A DNA stretch of 64,000 bases, taken from positions 3,536,501-3,600,500 of the forward strand of contig NC_088315.1 of the NCBI RefSeq assembly GCF_910592395.1, in the 5' to 3' direction. The position numbers were made by a program, and so were the translations under genes. Source of the DNA: Lineus longissimus (Eukaryota > Nemertea > Pilidiophora > Heteronemertea > Lineidae). Under the pieces are notes generated by a model, which was not told the DNA's origin, searched no databases, and saw nothing but the letters and a program-made list of their open reading frames with translations. Shown here in pieces: positions 36,946 to 48,392 of this stretch (the stretch's first letter is position 1; every line of letters starts with the position of its first letter).

Positions 36946-37027
36946 GCAGAAATTAATTTCAACAGGTTGTGATCCTGCTTCGTTACGAGCCTTGACAAAT
37001 TCGCACGTGCTGGATAGTTGGGCGGAA
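36942..37027 (+). other. putative non-coding first exon
   Basis: It runs from the inferred start below the TATA box to a gtgagt donor at 37028. No in-frame ATG is used here. Inference from promoter and splice signals only. Confidence 0.35.
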
Positions 37028-37161
37028 GTGAGTGGTGTATGAACGATTTGTCAATTTGCCACTGTTTGACGAGTTATCATGATGATCTGTTCTCTTAGGA
37101 GATACTGTGTTTATAATTTAGAAGGATTAGAAGTCATATTTGTTTGTCCGATATTCTTCAG

Positions 37162-37328
37162 GGAGGAAATTCTTTGTGCGGATCGCCAGCAGCTCGACTA
37201 TCGGCAGAGGATTAAAGATGGAGCCACGACCTCGGGCAGCATTGATTGAGGATGTCACCAGAGGAGGATGGACAAACACAGTAGGAATAGGATATGGGCT
37301 ACCACACCTCATTATCAGCCAAAATCAG
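37162..37328 (+). CDS. first coding exon of an unrecognised gene
   Basis: It is bounded by ttcttcag acceptor (to 37161) and a gtaagg donor (37329). It has an ATG at 37218 and 37 codons (MEPRPRAALIEDVTRGGWTN..., ending IISQNQ), phase 0 at the donor. I do not recognise the product. It lies 220-280 bp below a strong promoter. The next exon is not certain; exon-like modules in the array from 39.8 kb also start in phase 0 (see findings). Confidence 0.45.
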
Positions 37329-38350
37329 GTAAGGTAATTAACCTTCTCCCCCAGTCGCACAGGTAGGTCAAGACTCTACTCAAAAAGGTTAAATTCGACT
37401 AGGCTATATCCAAAGACTCCCTAATATTATTAGTAGGCCTATTTTTAGGATAAGGCCATGAGTATGAATAATCCGGTTTACCGTCCGAGAGATTTAAAAA
37501 GATGGTGAGGCTTATTTTATTTTTCCCCCTCCCCAGCCTGTTTTGCCCTCGTCCCCCCGCAAGCCCTCAAGCCCACGCACTCTCGCTCGCCGGCTTCCCG
37601 CGTAGATCTCGATTTTTAGTTTAAAAAACGCCACCGGGATTTCATAGACGGCGCTGCGGATTCCGCAAATCCATGCGGTCTGCTCATCGTCATCCCGGCC
37701 TGCCATGCGTGCATGATTACAAATCCATCGCTATCGACACCATATCACGCCATCAGTTGATAAAATCGACTGAATATGCATCATTGATTATTAATCTTGA
37801 TAGATGTCTGTTTATTTACTTCCAAGTGACCCGGGGAAAGTAGAAAAGTACTTGTAGGCCTATTTAATTTCTTCTGCGGTCGTAGGAACGTGTTCACAAT
37901 ATCAATAGGGCCTACGCTGGCAGCACCACCCTCAAACTCATTAAAACTCATCAGAATTGTAGTTTTTGCTAGGTACACCCTGTTGTCTTTTATGTTTCAC
38001 TGAGACATTATTTTCCTAATAGTGATTTTTTTATAAAGAATGAAATTTTATTTCAGTACATCACAATGTACATTACAATTGTTCTACCTGCACCACCTGG
38101 AATGTTTGAATTATATACTGCAATTAACTTAAAGATGAGTAGCTTGCGGTTTTCACACTTGTGTTTCTTTTATGCCCTATAATTTTTACCCCAAGTTTAA
38201 ATTTTGATAAAAGCGTTTCAGGTCACCTTTATAGGTAATCATTGCGTATCATAAAAGTCTAACATAATATGCCAGCATCACTAGATGGGATGATACAACA
38301 CTGTTAAAATAAATTCCCCATCAAATTAATTTGTTATCAAACTGTGAATG
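37329..38350. other. intron or intergenic, nothing recognised
   Basis: AT-rich with no exon, RNA gene or repeat that I can identify. Confidence 0.4.
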
Positions 38351-38379
38351 CATTTGTCTACTTGTGATAGGTTTACGTC

Positions 38380-38935
38380 TTGTCTTCTCTTTTTGGCTCA
38401 CTGGTACGCTGAGTCTATACAACACCGCAGTGTCCGTCGTCCGTCGTATCCTATTTCAAAAACAGTGGCACATTTCTTAACCGATAAGGCTATGGACTCA
38501 AAACTTGGTATGCATGACCCCCCCCCCCCCCCAACTAGGTCAGATGATCTTTGACACTGAATTTTGGTCCGGTCTGATTCTTAACTTGGCCACCAGGGGG
38601 CCAAAACTGAAAACATAAATAGTGTGATATCTCACTTATTGGTGATTTGTTTTTTATAAAATTCGTGCTGTAGGTACTCCTAGCAAGGATATATCACATA
38701 TCATGCGTGTTTTCATACGTTTCGTAACTTCTAGGGCTATGGGCTTGTAACTTTGTACACAAGACCCCCTAGGTCTCGACTTGAAGTGAAAACCTTGAAA
38801 GTGTGATATCTCGCTCATTAGTGATTCGTATATTCGAAAATGTTGTTATGGTTGCTACTCCCAGCAAGGATACATTACATATTATACAGGTTTTTGATTC
38901 GACCTACTTTTCAAGGTCCATTGTCAATCAAGTTG
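38380..38935. repeat. dispersed repeat with two internal copies of about 179 bp
   Basis: It opens with TTTTTGGCTCACTGG and a CCGTCGTCCGTCGT word, then runs of GGGCTATGGACTC/GGGCTTGTAAC and CCCCCTAGGTC type. The segment from GTGTGATATCTC at 38623 recurs at 38801. This style of element is common in marine invertebrate genomes; I know no name for it. Confidence 0.5.
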
Positions 38936-39205
38936 TTACCTAAATACCAGTGAGCACAATGGCCCCTGGCCTTTTCATTTGTTTTTCTCATAAGAGTGCA
39001 TCTTGCAGACAACTTGTCAAAAGTATAGGAAAGTAGGCTTTGAAAGTGTCAAAATGTGACGTCAAAAAACAAGATGGCGGCCACATATTTTGGGCTATAT
39101 TTCATTTCAAATTTGACATAGGATGAATATTTAGGTGTCCGGCTATTGGTTCTAGGGGTCAAGGAATCTATCATGACAATTTGTGAAGTTGTTGGGAATT
39201 GCATC

Positions 39206-39706
39206 ACCGGAAGTATGGCATTTAGGGAACCACTTTGCTTCCAGTGATATATGCACTTTAACCGGAAGTATGACATTTAGGGAACCACTTTGCTTCCAGT
39301 GATATATGCACTTTAACCGAATGTATGACATTTAGGGAACCACCATGCTTCCAGTGATATATGCACTTTAACCGGAAGTATGACATTTAGGGAACCACTT
39401 TGCTTCCAGTGATATATGCACTTTAACCGGAAGTATGACATTTAGAGAACCACCATGCTTCCAGTGATATATGCACTTTAACTGAATGTATGACATTTAG
39501 GGAACCACCATGCTTCCAGTGATATGCACTTTAACCGAAAGTATGACATTTAGGGAACCACTTTGCTTCCAGTGATATATGCACTTTAACCGAAAGTATG
39601 ACATTTAGGGAACCACTTTGCTTCCAGTGATATATGCACTTTAACCGGAAGTATGACATTGAGGGAACCACTTTGCTTCCAGTGATATATGCACTTTAAC
39701 CGGAAG
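39206..39706 (+). repeat. 55-bp satellite, about nine units
   Basis: The unit ACCGGAAGTATGACATTTAG, GGAACCACTTTGCTTCCAGT, GATATATGCACTTTA repeats at exactly 55 bp (for example ACCGGAAG/ACCGAATG at 39261, 39316, 39371, 39426). Two alternating variants (CACTTTG and CACCATG) are present. One unit is short by 2 bp near 39520. Confidence 0.95.
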
Positions 39707-39985
39707 CGACGAGGAGGTGCAATTTTCAAGAAGAAGGACAGAGACTGAGGTTTGTATCACTAAATCATATCTACAGTTGTACTTTAGACATCAACTTTGA
39801 TTACAGAGTCGAGAAGGATGATCAATGGTGGGACGACTGAGACCCAGCGCAGGATGAAGACATCGTCAGGTATTGTGTCACTTATTTGTCTTTTTTTTTG
39901 TATGCACAGTTAAATTTTCAGAATTTGTGTACAGTTTTCGATGAAGGAAGGAAGCGACACTGAGGCAATTTTCACGAAGCAGGAG
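39707..39985 (+). repeat. exon-like module pair, copy 1
   Basis: It joins the 55-bp satellite inside a GGAAGCGACGAGGAGG sequence. It then carries a donor-like GAG/gtttgt, an acceptor-like tttag before 39795, a 27-codon open segment (TSTLITESRRMINGG..., to about 39875) ending at a gtattg donor, and a second segment after TACAG at about 39934 that soon hits a stop. Sequence shows the arrangement; coding status is unproven. Confidence 0.45.
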
Positions 39986-40158
39986 AGATGACACTGCTAT
40001 ATTTTTTTCGCTATTTTTCGAGAGGAAGGAGGTAGGTACACAGAGAGATTGACTCATTTCAAGTCATTTTCGAGAGACGGAATAGAAGACCAATGACGCT
40101 GGTATATTTTCTTCGCTGTTTTTCGAGAGGAAGGAGGGACACAGAAAGATTGGATATA
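39985..40158 (+). repeat. ~103-bp satellite, first block
   Basis: Units contain TTTTTTTCGCTATTTTTCGAG + AGGAAGGAGG + ACACAGAGAGATTGACTCATT + TCAAGTCATTTTCGAGAGA. The same unit fills the gaps between the larger elements up to 46.3 kb. Confidence 0.85.
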
Positions 40159-41190
40159 TGGCACGAATTAGGGGAAGCAATGCAGACAACAAAAATGAAA
40201 CAAATCATCCTTGCGCTAAAGCCTGCATCTACTAAACTTTTTTTCTGAATTGATGTTAAAAACATACTTTAAATTAATGCTGGGGAATTTCTTAATTTTT
40301 AAATTATATTTTTTCTTAGAATCTACGAAATGAATTGTTATTTCAGACTCTTATTTTAAGAAACCCTGTGATTGGCTAGACGAAATTTCTTTTAAAGCCA
40401 AAAAATTAATGATGAAGAAACCAACTCTGACATCAACAAATGTTAGACTATTAGTTGAGAAAACAACATTAAAGCCTGCACCCTGTGATTGGCTAGACGT
40501 AATTTCTTTTAAAGCCAAAAAATGAATGATGAAGAAACCAACTCTGACATCAGCAAATGTTAGACTATTAGTTGAGAAAACAACATTAAAGCCTGCATTT
40601 TGCTGGAAAAAAAAGATTTCATACAGCCTAATAACCTACATTCAAACTCGACGTTTACTTCTGAAATATAAACTCCCATTTTGCTTATTCCCTACACCCT
40701 AAATAAAGCCTACATTTGAGTTTGATCAAGAAGTCTTATTTCTAGAAACCCTACAATTAAAACTACATCATTTATTCTAATAACCAAGAAGCCTACACTG
40801 ACATTTTAAATTATTAAGCCATTATCTGTGAACACTGCATTAAAGCCTACATTTTGAAGGAAGTAATCATGATTTCATTCAGCAAAATAATCTACATATA
40901 AAGTAAACGTTCAGTTCTGCAATATACATTTACTGTTTTCATAATCTGGGAAGGAAGCCTACACCCTAAAAGCCTACATTTGAAATTTCATCAAGAACTC
41001 TTGTTTCTAGAAACCCTACAATTAATTCTACATTAATTTTTCATGGAATTATCCATAACTAAGAAACCCACACTGAAGCCTACACTGTCGTTTTAAATTA
41101 TCAAACTCTTATTTGTGAACACTACATTTAAGTCTACATTTTAAAGGAAGTTGTCATGATTTCATAATATCACTCCCCTAATTCGTGCCA
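40159..41190. mobile_element. 1.03-kb terminal-inverted-repeat element, copy 1
   Basis: It is bounded by TGGCACGAATTAGGGG and its perfect reverse complement. The interior is AT-rich, non-coding and studded with AAGCCTACA/AACCCTACA words (more than a dozen). No transposase ORF is present. Confidence 0.75.
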
Positions 41191-41347
41191 CCAATTTTTT
41201 CGCTAATTTTCGAGAGGAAGGAGGTACACAGAGAGATTGACCTATTTCAAGTCATTTTCGAGAGATGGAATGGAAGACCAATGACGCTGGTATATTTTTC
41301 TTCGCTATTTTTCGAGAGGATGGAGGTACACAGAGAGATTGGATGTA
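41191..41347 (+). repeat. ~103-bp satellite block between TIR copies 1 and 2
   Basis: It holds about one and a half units of the same satellite. The element boundaries fall inside the unit next to AGAGATTG. Confidence 0.85.
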
Positions 41348-42280
41348 TGGCACGAATTAGGGGAAGCAATGCAGACAACAAAAATAAAAAAAGCATTTTG
41401 ACAAATCATCCTTGCGCTAAAGCCTGCATCTACTCAACTTTTTTCATAAGTGATTTCAAAAACTTACTTTAAATTAATGCTGGAGTATTTCTAAATTTTC
41501 AAATTATATTTTTTCTTAGAACCTACAAAATGAATTGATAATTCAAACTCTCATTTTAAGAAACCCTATGAATGACTAGATGTAATTTTTTCAAAGCCAA
41601 CAAATTGATGATGAAGAAACCAACACTGACATCAACAAAATATAGACTATTAGTTGAGAAAACAACATGAAAGCCTACATTTTGATGGTAAAAAAATGAT
41701 TTCATACAGCCAAATAACCTACATTCAAACTCAACGTTTCATTCTGAAATATAAATTCCCATTTTGCTTATTCCCTACACCCTAAAGCCTACTTTTGAGT
41801 TTGATCCAGGAGTCTTATTTCTGGAAACCCTACAATTAACACTACATCATTTATTCCAATAACCAAGAAACCTACACTGAAGCCTACACTGACATTTTAA
41901 ATCATTAAGCCATTATTTGTGAACACTACATTAAAGCCTACATTTTGAAGGAAGTAATCATGATTTTATACAGCAAAATAATCTACATATAAAGTAAACG
42001 TTCAGTTCTGAAATATATATTTACTTTTTGCCTAATCTGGGAAGGAAGCCTACACCCTCCTGCCTACATTTGAAATTTCATCAAAAACTCTTATTTCTAG
42101 AAACCCTACAATTAATTCTTCATCAATTTTTCATGGAATGATCCATAACTAAGAAACCTACACTGAAGCCTTCACTGTCATTTTAAATTATCCAACTCTT
42201 ATTTGTGAACACTACAGTAAAGCTTACATTTTAAAGGAAGTTGTCATGATTTCATGATATCGCTCCTCTAATTCGTGCCA
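41348..42280. mobile_element. terminal-inverted-repeat element, copy 2 (933 bp)
   Basis: Same ends (one mismatch in the right end) and the same interior order as copy 1, with small deletions. The right flank returns to GAGATTGACTCATTTCAAG of the satellite. Confidence 0.75.
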
Positions 42281-42589
42281 CAAATGGGAGATTGACTCAT
42301 TTCAAGTCATTTTCGAACGTTGCTATATTTTTCTTCGCTATTTTCCGAGAGGAAGGAGGGCCACAGAGAGGAGTGACTCATTTCAAGTCACTTTTGAGGG
42401 ATGGAATGGAAGAGAGATGGCGCTGCTATAATTTTTTTCGCTATTTTTCGAGAGGAAGGAGGTGTACACAGAGAGATTGACTCATTTTAAGTCATTTTGA
42501 TAGATGGAATGGAAGACCAATGACGCTGCTATATATTTTTGCTATTTTTCGAGAGGAAGGTGGAACTTCGAGAGATTTATGGTACTAAT
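42281..42589 (+). repeat. ~103-bp satellite block between TIR copies 2 and 3
   Basis: It holds about three units of the 101-105-bp satellite, with a short CAAATGGGAGATTG junction at the left. Confidence 0.85.
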
Positions 42590-43601
42590 TAGGGGAAGCA
42601 CTGTGGACATTGTCTGTTTTTTAGGTTTTACGATCCATTTAAAAAAAAAAATCTTGTCTAAAGCATTTTGAAAACCATTTCTTCAACACCATTTTTTGAA
42701 GATCTTTATCACATAGCGATCAAATATAAAAAAGTATTTTGATGAACCATCCTTAGACAAAAAGCCTACATCTACTAAGCTTTTTTGAGAAATGATGTAA
42801 AAAACTTACTTTAAATTAGTGCTTGGGAATTTCTAAATTTTCAAATTATAATATTTCTTAGAATCTACAAAATGAATTGTTAATTCAGACTCTTATTTTA
42901 AGAAACCCTATGATTGGTTAGACGTTCTTTTTTCAAAGCCAAAAAATTAATGATGTAGAAACCAACACTGACATTTACACATGTTAGACCATTAGTTGAG
43001 AAAACAACATTAAAGCCTACAATTTGATGGAAAAAAAATGATTTCATACAGCCAAATAAACCTACATTCAAACTCAACGTTTCATTCTGAAATATAAACT
43101 CCCATTTTGCTTATTCCCTACACCCTAAAAGCCTACATTTGAGTTTGATCCAGAAGTCTTATTTCTAGAAACCCTACATCATTTATTCCAATAACCAAGA
43201 AGCCTACACTGACATTTTAAATTATTAAGCCATTATCTGTGAACACTACATTAAAGCCTACATTTTGAAGGAAGTAATCATGATTTTATACAGCAAAATA
43301 ATCTACATATAAAGTAAACGTTCAGTTCTGCAATATATATTTACTGTTTGCATAATCTGGGAAGGAAGCCTACACCCTAAAGCCTACATTTGAAATTTCA
43401 TCAAGAACTCTTATTTCTAGAAACCCTACAATTAATTCTACATTAATTTTTCATGGAATGATCCATAACTAAGAAACCTACATTGAAGCCTAAACTGTCA
43501 TTTTAAATTATCAAACCATTATTTGTGAACACTACATTTAACCCTACATTTTGAAGGAAGCTATCATGATTTGATAGTATCGCTCCCCCTAATTCGTGCC
43601 A
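42590..43601. mobile_element. terminal-inverted-repeat element, copy 3 (1012 bp)
   Basis: The left end is mutated (TGGTACTAATTAGGGG), the right end intact. Near the left end it carries extra sequence not seen in copies 1 and 2 (about 42615-42740). The remainder aligns collinearly. Confidence 0.72.
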
Positions 43602-44404
43602 TAAATGAAAGATTGACTCATTTCAAGTCATTTTCGAGAGATGGAATGGAAGAGAGATGGTGCTGCTATATATTTTTTCGTTTTTTTTCGAGAGGAAGGA
43701 GGTGTGCACAGAAAGATTGACACATTTTCAGTCATTTTCGAGAGATGGAATGCGAAAGAGATGATGCTGCTATATTTTTTTCGCTATTTTTCGAGAGGAA
43801 GGAGGTGCTATTTTCGAAAAGAAGGACAGCGACTGTGAGGTTTGTATCACAAAATCGTATCTACAGTTGTACTTTCAGACTTAAACTTTGCCTACAAAGT
43901 CGAGAAGGATGATCAATGGAGGGAAGACTGAGATGAGACCCAGCGCAGGATGAAGACGTCGTCAGGTATTGTGTCACTTATTTGACTTTTTTTTTGTATG
44001 CACAGTTAAATTTTCAGAATTTGTCTACAGTTTTCGATGAAGGAAGGAAGCGACGCCGGGGTAATTTTCACGAAGCAGGAGCGATTACACTGCTACATTT
44101 TTGTCGCTATTTTTCGAGAGGAAGGAGGTGTACACCGAACGATTGACTCATTTCAAGTCATTTTTGAGCGATGTAATGAAAGAGAGATGACGGTGCTATA
44201 TTTTTCCGCTATTTTTCGAGAGGAAGGACGTGTACACAGAGAGATTGACTCATTTCCAGTCATTTTCGAGAGATGGAATGCAAAAGAAATGATGATGCTA
44301 TTTTTTTTTTTCGCTATTTTTTGAGAGGAAGGAGGTGATATTTTCAAAAAGAAGGACAGAGACTGTGAGGTTTGTATAACTTAATCGAACCTACATTTGT
44401 ACTT
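43602..44404 (+). repeat. ~103-bp satellite plus exon-like module pair, copy 2
   Basis: Satellite units flank a module copy at about 43800-44050. That copy has GACTGTGAG/gtttgt, tttcag then a segment that is closed at once in the phase-0 frame (ACTTAA), and a second segment after CTACAG near 44030 that runs open into the satellite. Confidence 0.7.
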
Positions 44405-44651
44405 TCAGACACTTTAAATTATCAAGCCATTATTTGTGAACACTACATTAAAGCCTACATTATGAAGGAAGCAATCATGATTTTATACAGCAAAATAATC
44501 TACATATAAAGTAAACGTTCAGTTCTGCAATATATATTTACTGTTTGCCTAATCTGGGGAGGAAACCATTATTTGTGAACACTACCCTTAAGCCCACATT
44601 TTGAAGGAAATTATCATGTTTTCATAATATCGCTTCCCCTAATTCGTGCCA
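44405..44651. mobile_element. terminal-inverted-repeat element, truncated copy 4
   Basis: Only the right third is present, internally deleted, ending in the intact right end (TAATTCGTGCCA). It is joined on the left to the module acceptor (TTTCAGACA). Confidence 0.7.
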
Positions 44652-45013
44652 CAAATGTGAGATTGACTCATTTTCGAGAGATGGAATGGAAGAGAGATGA
44701 CACTGCTATATTTTTTTCGCTATTTTTCGAGAGGAAGGAGGTGTACACAGAAAGATGGACTCATTTCATGTCATTTTTGAGAATGGAATGGAGGAGAGAT
44801 GGCGCTGCTCTATTTTTTTCGCTATTTTTCGAGAGGAAGGACGTGTACACAGAGAGATTGACTCATTTCCAGTCATTTTCGAGAGATGGAATGGAAGACC
44901 GATGATGCTGCTATATTTTTTTCGCTATTTTTCGAGAGGAAGGAGGTGCTATTTTCAAGAAGGACAGAGGCTGTGAGGTTTGTATCACTTAATCACACCT
45001 ACAGTTGTACTTT
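44652..45013 (+). repeat. ~103-bp satellite block
   Basis: About three units; one frame stays open across units (FREEG.VHREIDSF type). The block ends with another GACTGTGAG-like module edge near 44965. Confidence 0.8.
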
Positions 45014-45119
45014 CAGACACTCTAAATTATCAAACCATTATTTGTGAACACTACCCTTGAGCCCACATTTGAAGGAAATTATCATGTTTTCATAATATCG
45101 CTCCCCCTAATTCGTGCCA
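45014..45119. mobile_element. terminal-inverted-repeat element, truncated copy 5
   Basis: A 106-bp right-end remnant with the same left junction (CAGACACT) and intact right end as copy 4. This indicates copies 4 and 5 arose by duplication of one deleted form. Confidence 0.7.
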
Positions 45120-45530
45120 CAAATGTGAGATTGACTCATTTTCAGTCATTTTCGAGAGATGGAATGGAAGAGAGATGGCGCTGCCATATATTTTTCGCCA
45201 TTTTTTCGAGAGGAAGGTGTACACAGAAAGATTGACTCATTTCAAGTCATTTTCGAGAGATGGAATGAAGAGAGATGGCGCTGTTATATATTTTTCGCCA
45301 TTTTTTCGAGAGGAAGGAGGTGTACACAGAAAGATTGACTCATTTCAAGTCATTTTCGAGAGATGGAATGGAAGAGAGATGGCGCTGTTATATATTTTTC
45401 GCCATTTTTTCGAGAGGAAGGAGGTGTACACAGAAAGATTGACTCATTTCCAGTCATTTTCGAGAGATGGAATGGAAGACCGATGGTGCTGCTATATTTT
45501 TTTCGCTATTTTTTCGAGAGGAAGGAGGTG
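45120..45530 (+). repeat. ~103-bp satellite block, highly homogeneous
   Basis: Four units with TTCGAGAGAT at 45151, 45252, 45355 and 45459 (steps 101-104). A 125-codon frame is open across them, but its peptide is simply the repeat translated and no start or splice context supports a gene. Confidence 0.88.
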
Positions 45531-46660
45531 CTATTTTCAAGAAGAAGGATAGAGCCCGTGAGGTTTGTATCACTTAATCGTACCTACAGTTGTACTTTCA
45601 GACTTCAACTTTGATTACAGAGTCGAGAAAGATGATCAGTGGAGGGAAGACCGAGACCTAGTGAAGGATGAAGACCTCGTCAGGTATTGTGTCACTCATT
45701 TGTATGCATAGTTAAATTTTCAGAATCGGTCTGCAGTTTTTGTTGAAGGAAGGAAGAAAGCGACGAGGAGGTGCAATTTTCAACAAGAAGGACAGAGACT
45801 GTGAGGTTTGCATCACTAAATCGTATCTACAGTTGTGCTTTCAGACTTCAACTTTGATTACATAGTCGAGAAGGATGATCAAGAAGGGAAGACTGAGACC
45901 CAGCGCAGGATGAAGACATCGTCAGGTATTGTGTCACTTATTTGTCTTTTTTTTTGTGCACAGTTAAATTTTCAGAATTTGTCTACAGTTTTCGTTGAAG
46001 GAAGGAAGCGACGCCGGGGTAATTTTCGCGAAGCAGGAGCGATTACACTGCTACATTTTTGTCTATTTCCGAGAGGAAGGAGGTGTACACTTAGAGATTG
46101 ACTCATTTCAAGTCATTTTCGAGAGATGGAATGGAAGAGAGATGGCACTGCTCTATTTTTTTCGCTATTTTTCGAGAGGAAGGAGGTGTACACAGAAAGA
46201 TTGACTCATTTCCAGTCATTTTCGAGAGATGGAATGCAAAAGAAATGATGATGCTATATTTTTTTCGCTATTTTTCGAGAGGAAGGAGGTGCTATTTTCA
46301 AGGAGAAGGATAGAGACTCTGAGGTTTGTTTCACTGAATCGTACCTACAGTTTTACTTTCAGACTTCAACTTTGACTACAGAGTCAAGAAGGATGATCAA
46401 TGGAGGGAAAACAGACCTTGTGAAGGATGAAGACTTCGTCAGGTACTGTGTCACTCATTTGTATGCACAGTTAAACTTTCAGAATTGGTCTACAGTTTTT
46501 GTTGAAGGAAGGAAGGAAGCGACGAGGAGGTGCAATTTTCAACAAGAAGGACAGAGACTGTGAGGTTTGTATCACTAAATCGTATCTACAGTTGTGCTTT
46601 CAGACTTCAACTTTGATTACAAAGTCGAGAAGGATGGTCAATAGAGGGAAGATGGATGTG
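45531..46660 (+). repeat. exon-like module pairs, copies 3-6, with satellite
   Basis: Four further copies of the two-segment module occur at about 45530-45815, 45770-46020, 46290-46530 and 46510-46660. Each keeps an acceptor (TTTCAG) before ACTTCAACTTTGA and a CTACAG/CTGCAG acceptor before TTTT(T/C)GTTGAAGGAAGG. Most also keep gtttg or gtattg/gtact donors. Frames differ between copies and several are closed by stops. They may be decayed copies of a real exon pair, or a non-coding repeat that happens to look like exons. Confidence 0.5.
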
Positions 46661-48390
46661 AATTGCACCAGCCGCCGGTTTCATCAAAATTGTTTGACTT
46701 GTTTATTTGAAGCAAGCGTTCAGTTTTGTTGTCACCAGTGACTGGGCAAAAAACAACGCAGGACTGGCTCATCAAGATGAATGAATTGAGTGATGATGAA
46801 CATTGGCTGTCTCCACACAAATAACTGCATTCAACCAGAATTTGTGGATCAGATCCAGCAACGGAAAAATGATCGGTTCCAGAGATGACTGTTGAAGATT
46901 GGTAGCATACAAACAACTGAAATCAGTTATCAGTTTCAATGGGATTGTATGACTTGTTGATTAAAGCAAGCATTCGATTGTATTGACTCGGAGAACTGGA
47001 ACTTAAACAAGCAAGGACTCTTTTGTAACGGCCATTTTACATGTTTTGGAACTTAAGTCTTTTTTACCACAGTTTAAATTTCCCATCATGTTTAACTTTC
47101 TTTTCCTGGTTCCAAGTTTGGATTAACCTATATTTGCTGGGACCCAGGTTACTTGAGCCCTTGTTTTGGTCAGGCAGACCCCTTCCTGACCTCTATCTGG
47201 TTTTAGTTTCATCCTTTTCATACATGTTTTCAGGTTTTAGTTTTCAGGTCTTTATTTCTGTGAGGAGCTGTCTTGTTATGGCCCTCTAACTTTTTGGTAA
47301 GTTTACCCAATGTATATAGATCTTATTGAACCCTTTTATTGTACTGGTTGTATTAGAGTTATTTCAGTAGGAAGGATTTTCTAGTGCCTTGCCTGCTCAT
47401 TGTCACATGTGGGTCCTCCATGTGCAATTTTGCTATTATGTAATAGGTCAACTGGGGTGAGCCCTGAAGGATAGTCCTTGTTTTTATGCAGATTTGTGTT
47501 TCCCTATGTTAAAACCAGTCGGGTATTTATTTACATGTTGTAGGAAATTTATGTCCTTCAGTAAAATGTTTCTTTGTGCTAATGTAAAACCCCCCAGGAG
47601 ACGTTACGTCTTTCTAGTTTTCTTGTGTCTGCTCTTTGGTCTTTGGAACTTAAACAAGCGAGGACTCTCAGGTCAGAGGACTTCCCATGGAAAGGATAGC
47701 AGGCCAATCAGAATAAAATCAGTTATCAGTTTCAATGGGGTCGTATGACTTGTTGATAGAAGCAAGCATTTGATTCTATTGTCTCGGAGAACTTGATCGA
47801 AAACCAACATGCAGTTAACTTGGATTCCCATCGAAGTTTCCCATAGGATAGCAGGCCAAACAAAGAAGAAAATCGCTCTATATCTAGGGTAAGATTGAAG
47901 AAAGTATTTTATTCTATTGTCTCTGAGAACTTGAGCTAAAACCAACGAAAACCATCAAAATTAGTAGAAGGCAGATTCCCAATGGATAGTAAGCCAAGCA
48001 AAGAACAAACAAACGGTTATAACTCTAAATCTTTCGAATGGCAGAGTGCAAAACACTTCTCTAGACGGATTGCCTGCTAAACTTTGAAATAAATTATGTA
48101 AATGTTAGAAATAAATGCATTTGCAACCTCCGACTTTGTCCAGTGTTCCTCCTTTTCCTTCAAATTACACAGGATGTCTCGACAAAGGATCTATAAAGCC
48201 GTGTAACCAAGGGCCTGACATGGAGACATAGTCACATCCTAACATTGTTGTACCAGTTACCAGGATGTATCAAAACGTTATCAGTTGAGCCTCATTGTCA
48301 CAGAAGAATGGAATCGAGTTATGCTAGTTCGGCGAGCTGCTTGCCAGATATCCCCAGCCTATTAAATCAAAGCTTTATGGTGTATAGCCT
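46661..48390. other. no gene recognised; dispersed direct repeats
   Basis: A segment at 46921-47000 (ATCAGTTATCAGTTTCAATG ... ATTGTATTGACTCGGAGAAC) recurs at about 47718-47795, and in part at 47885-47940. GGAACTTAAACAAGC.AGGAC occurs at 46998 and 47645. Open frames here (for example 47494-47748) show no family resemblance. Confidence 0.45.
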
Positions 48391-48392
48391 GA

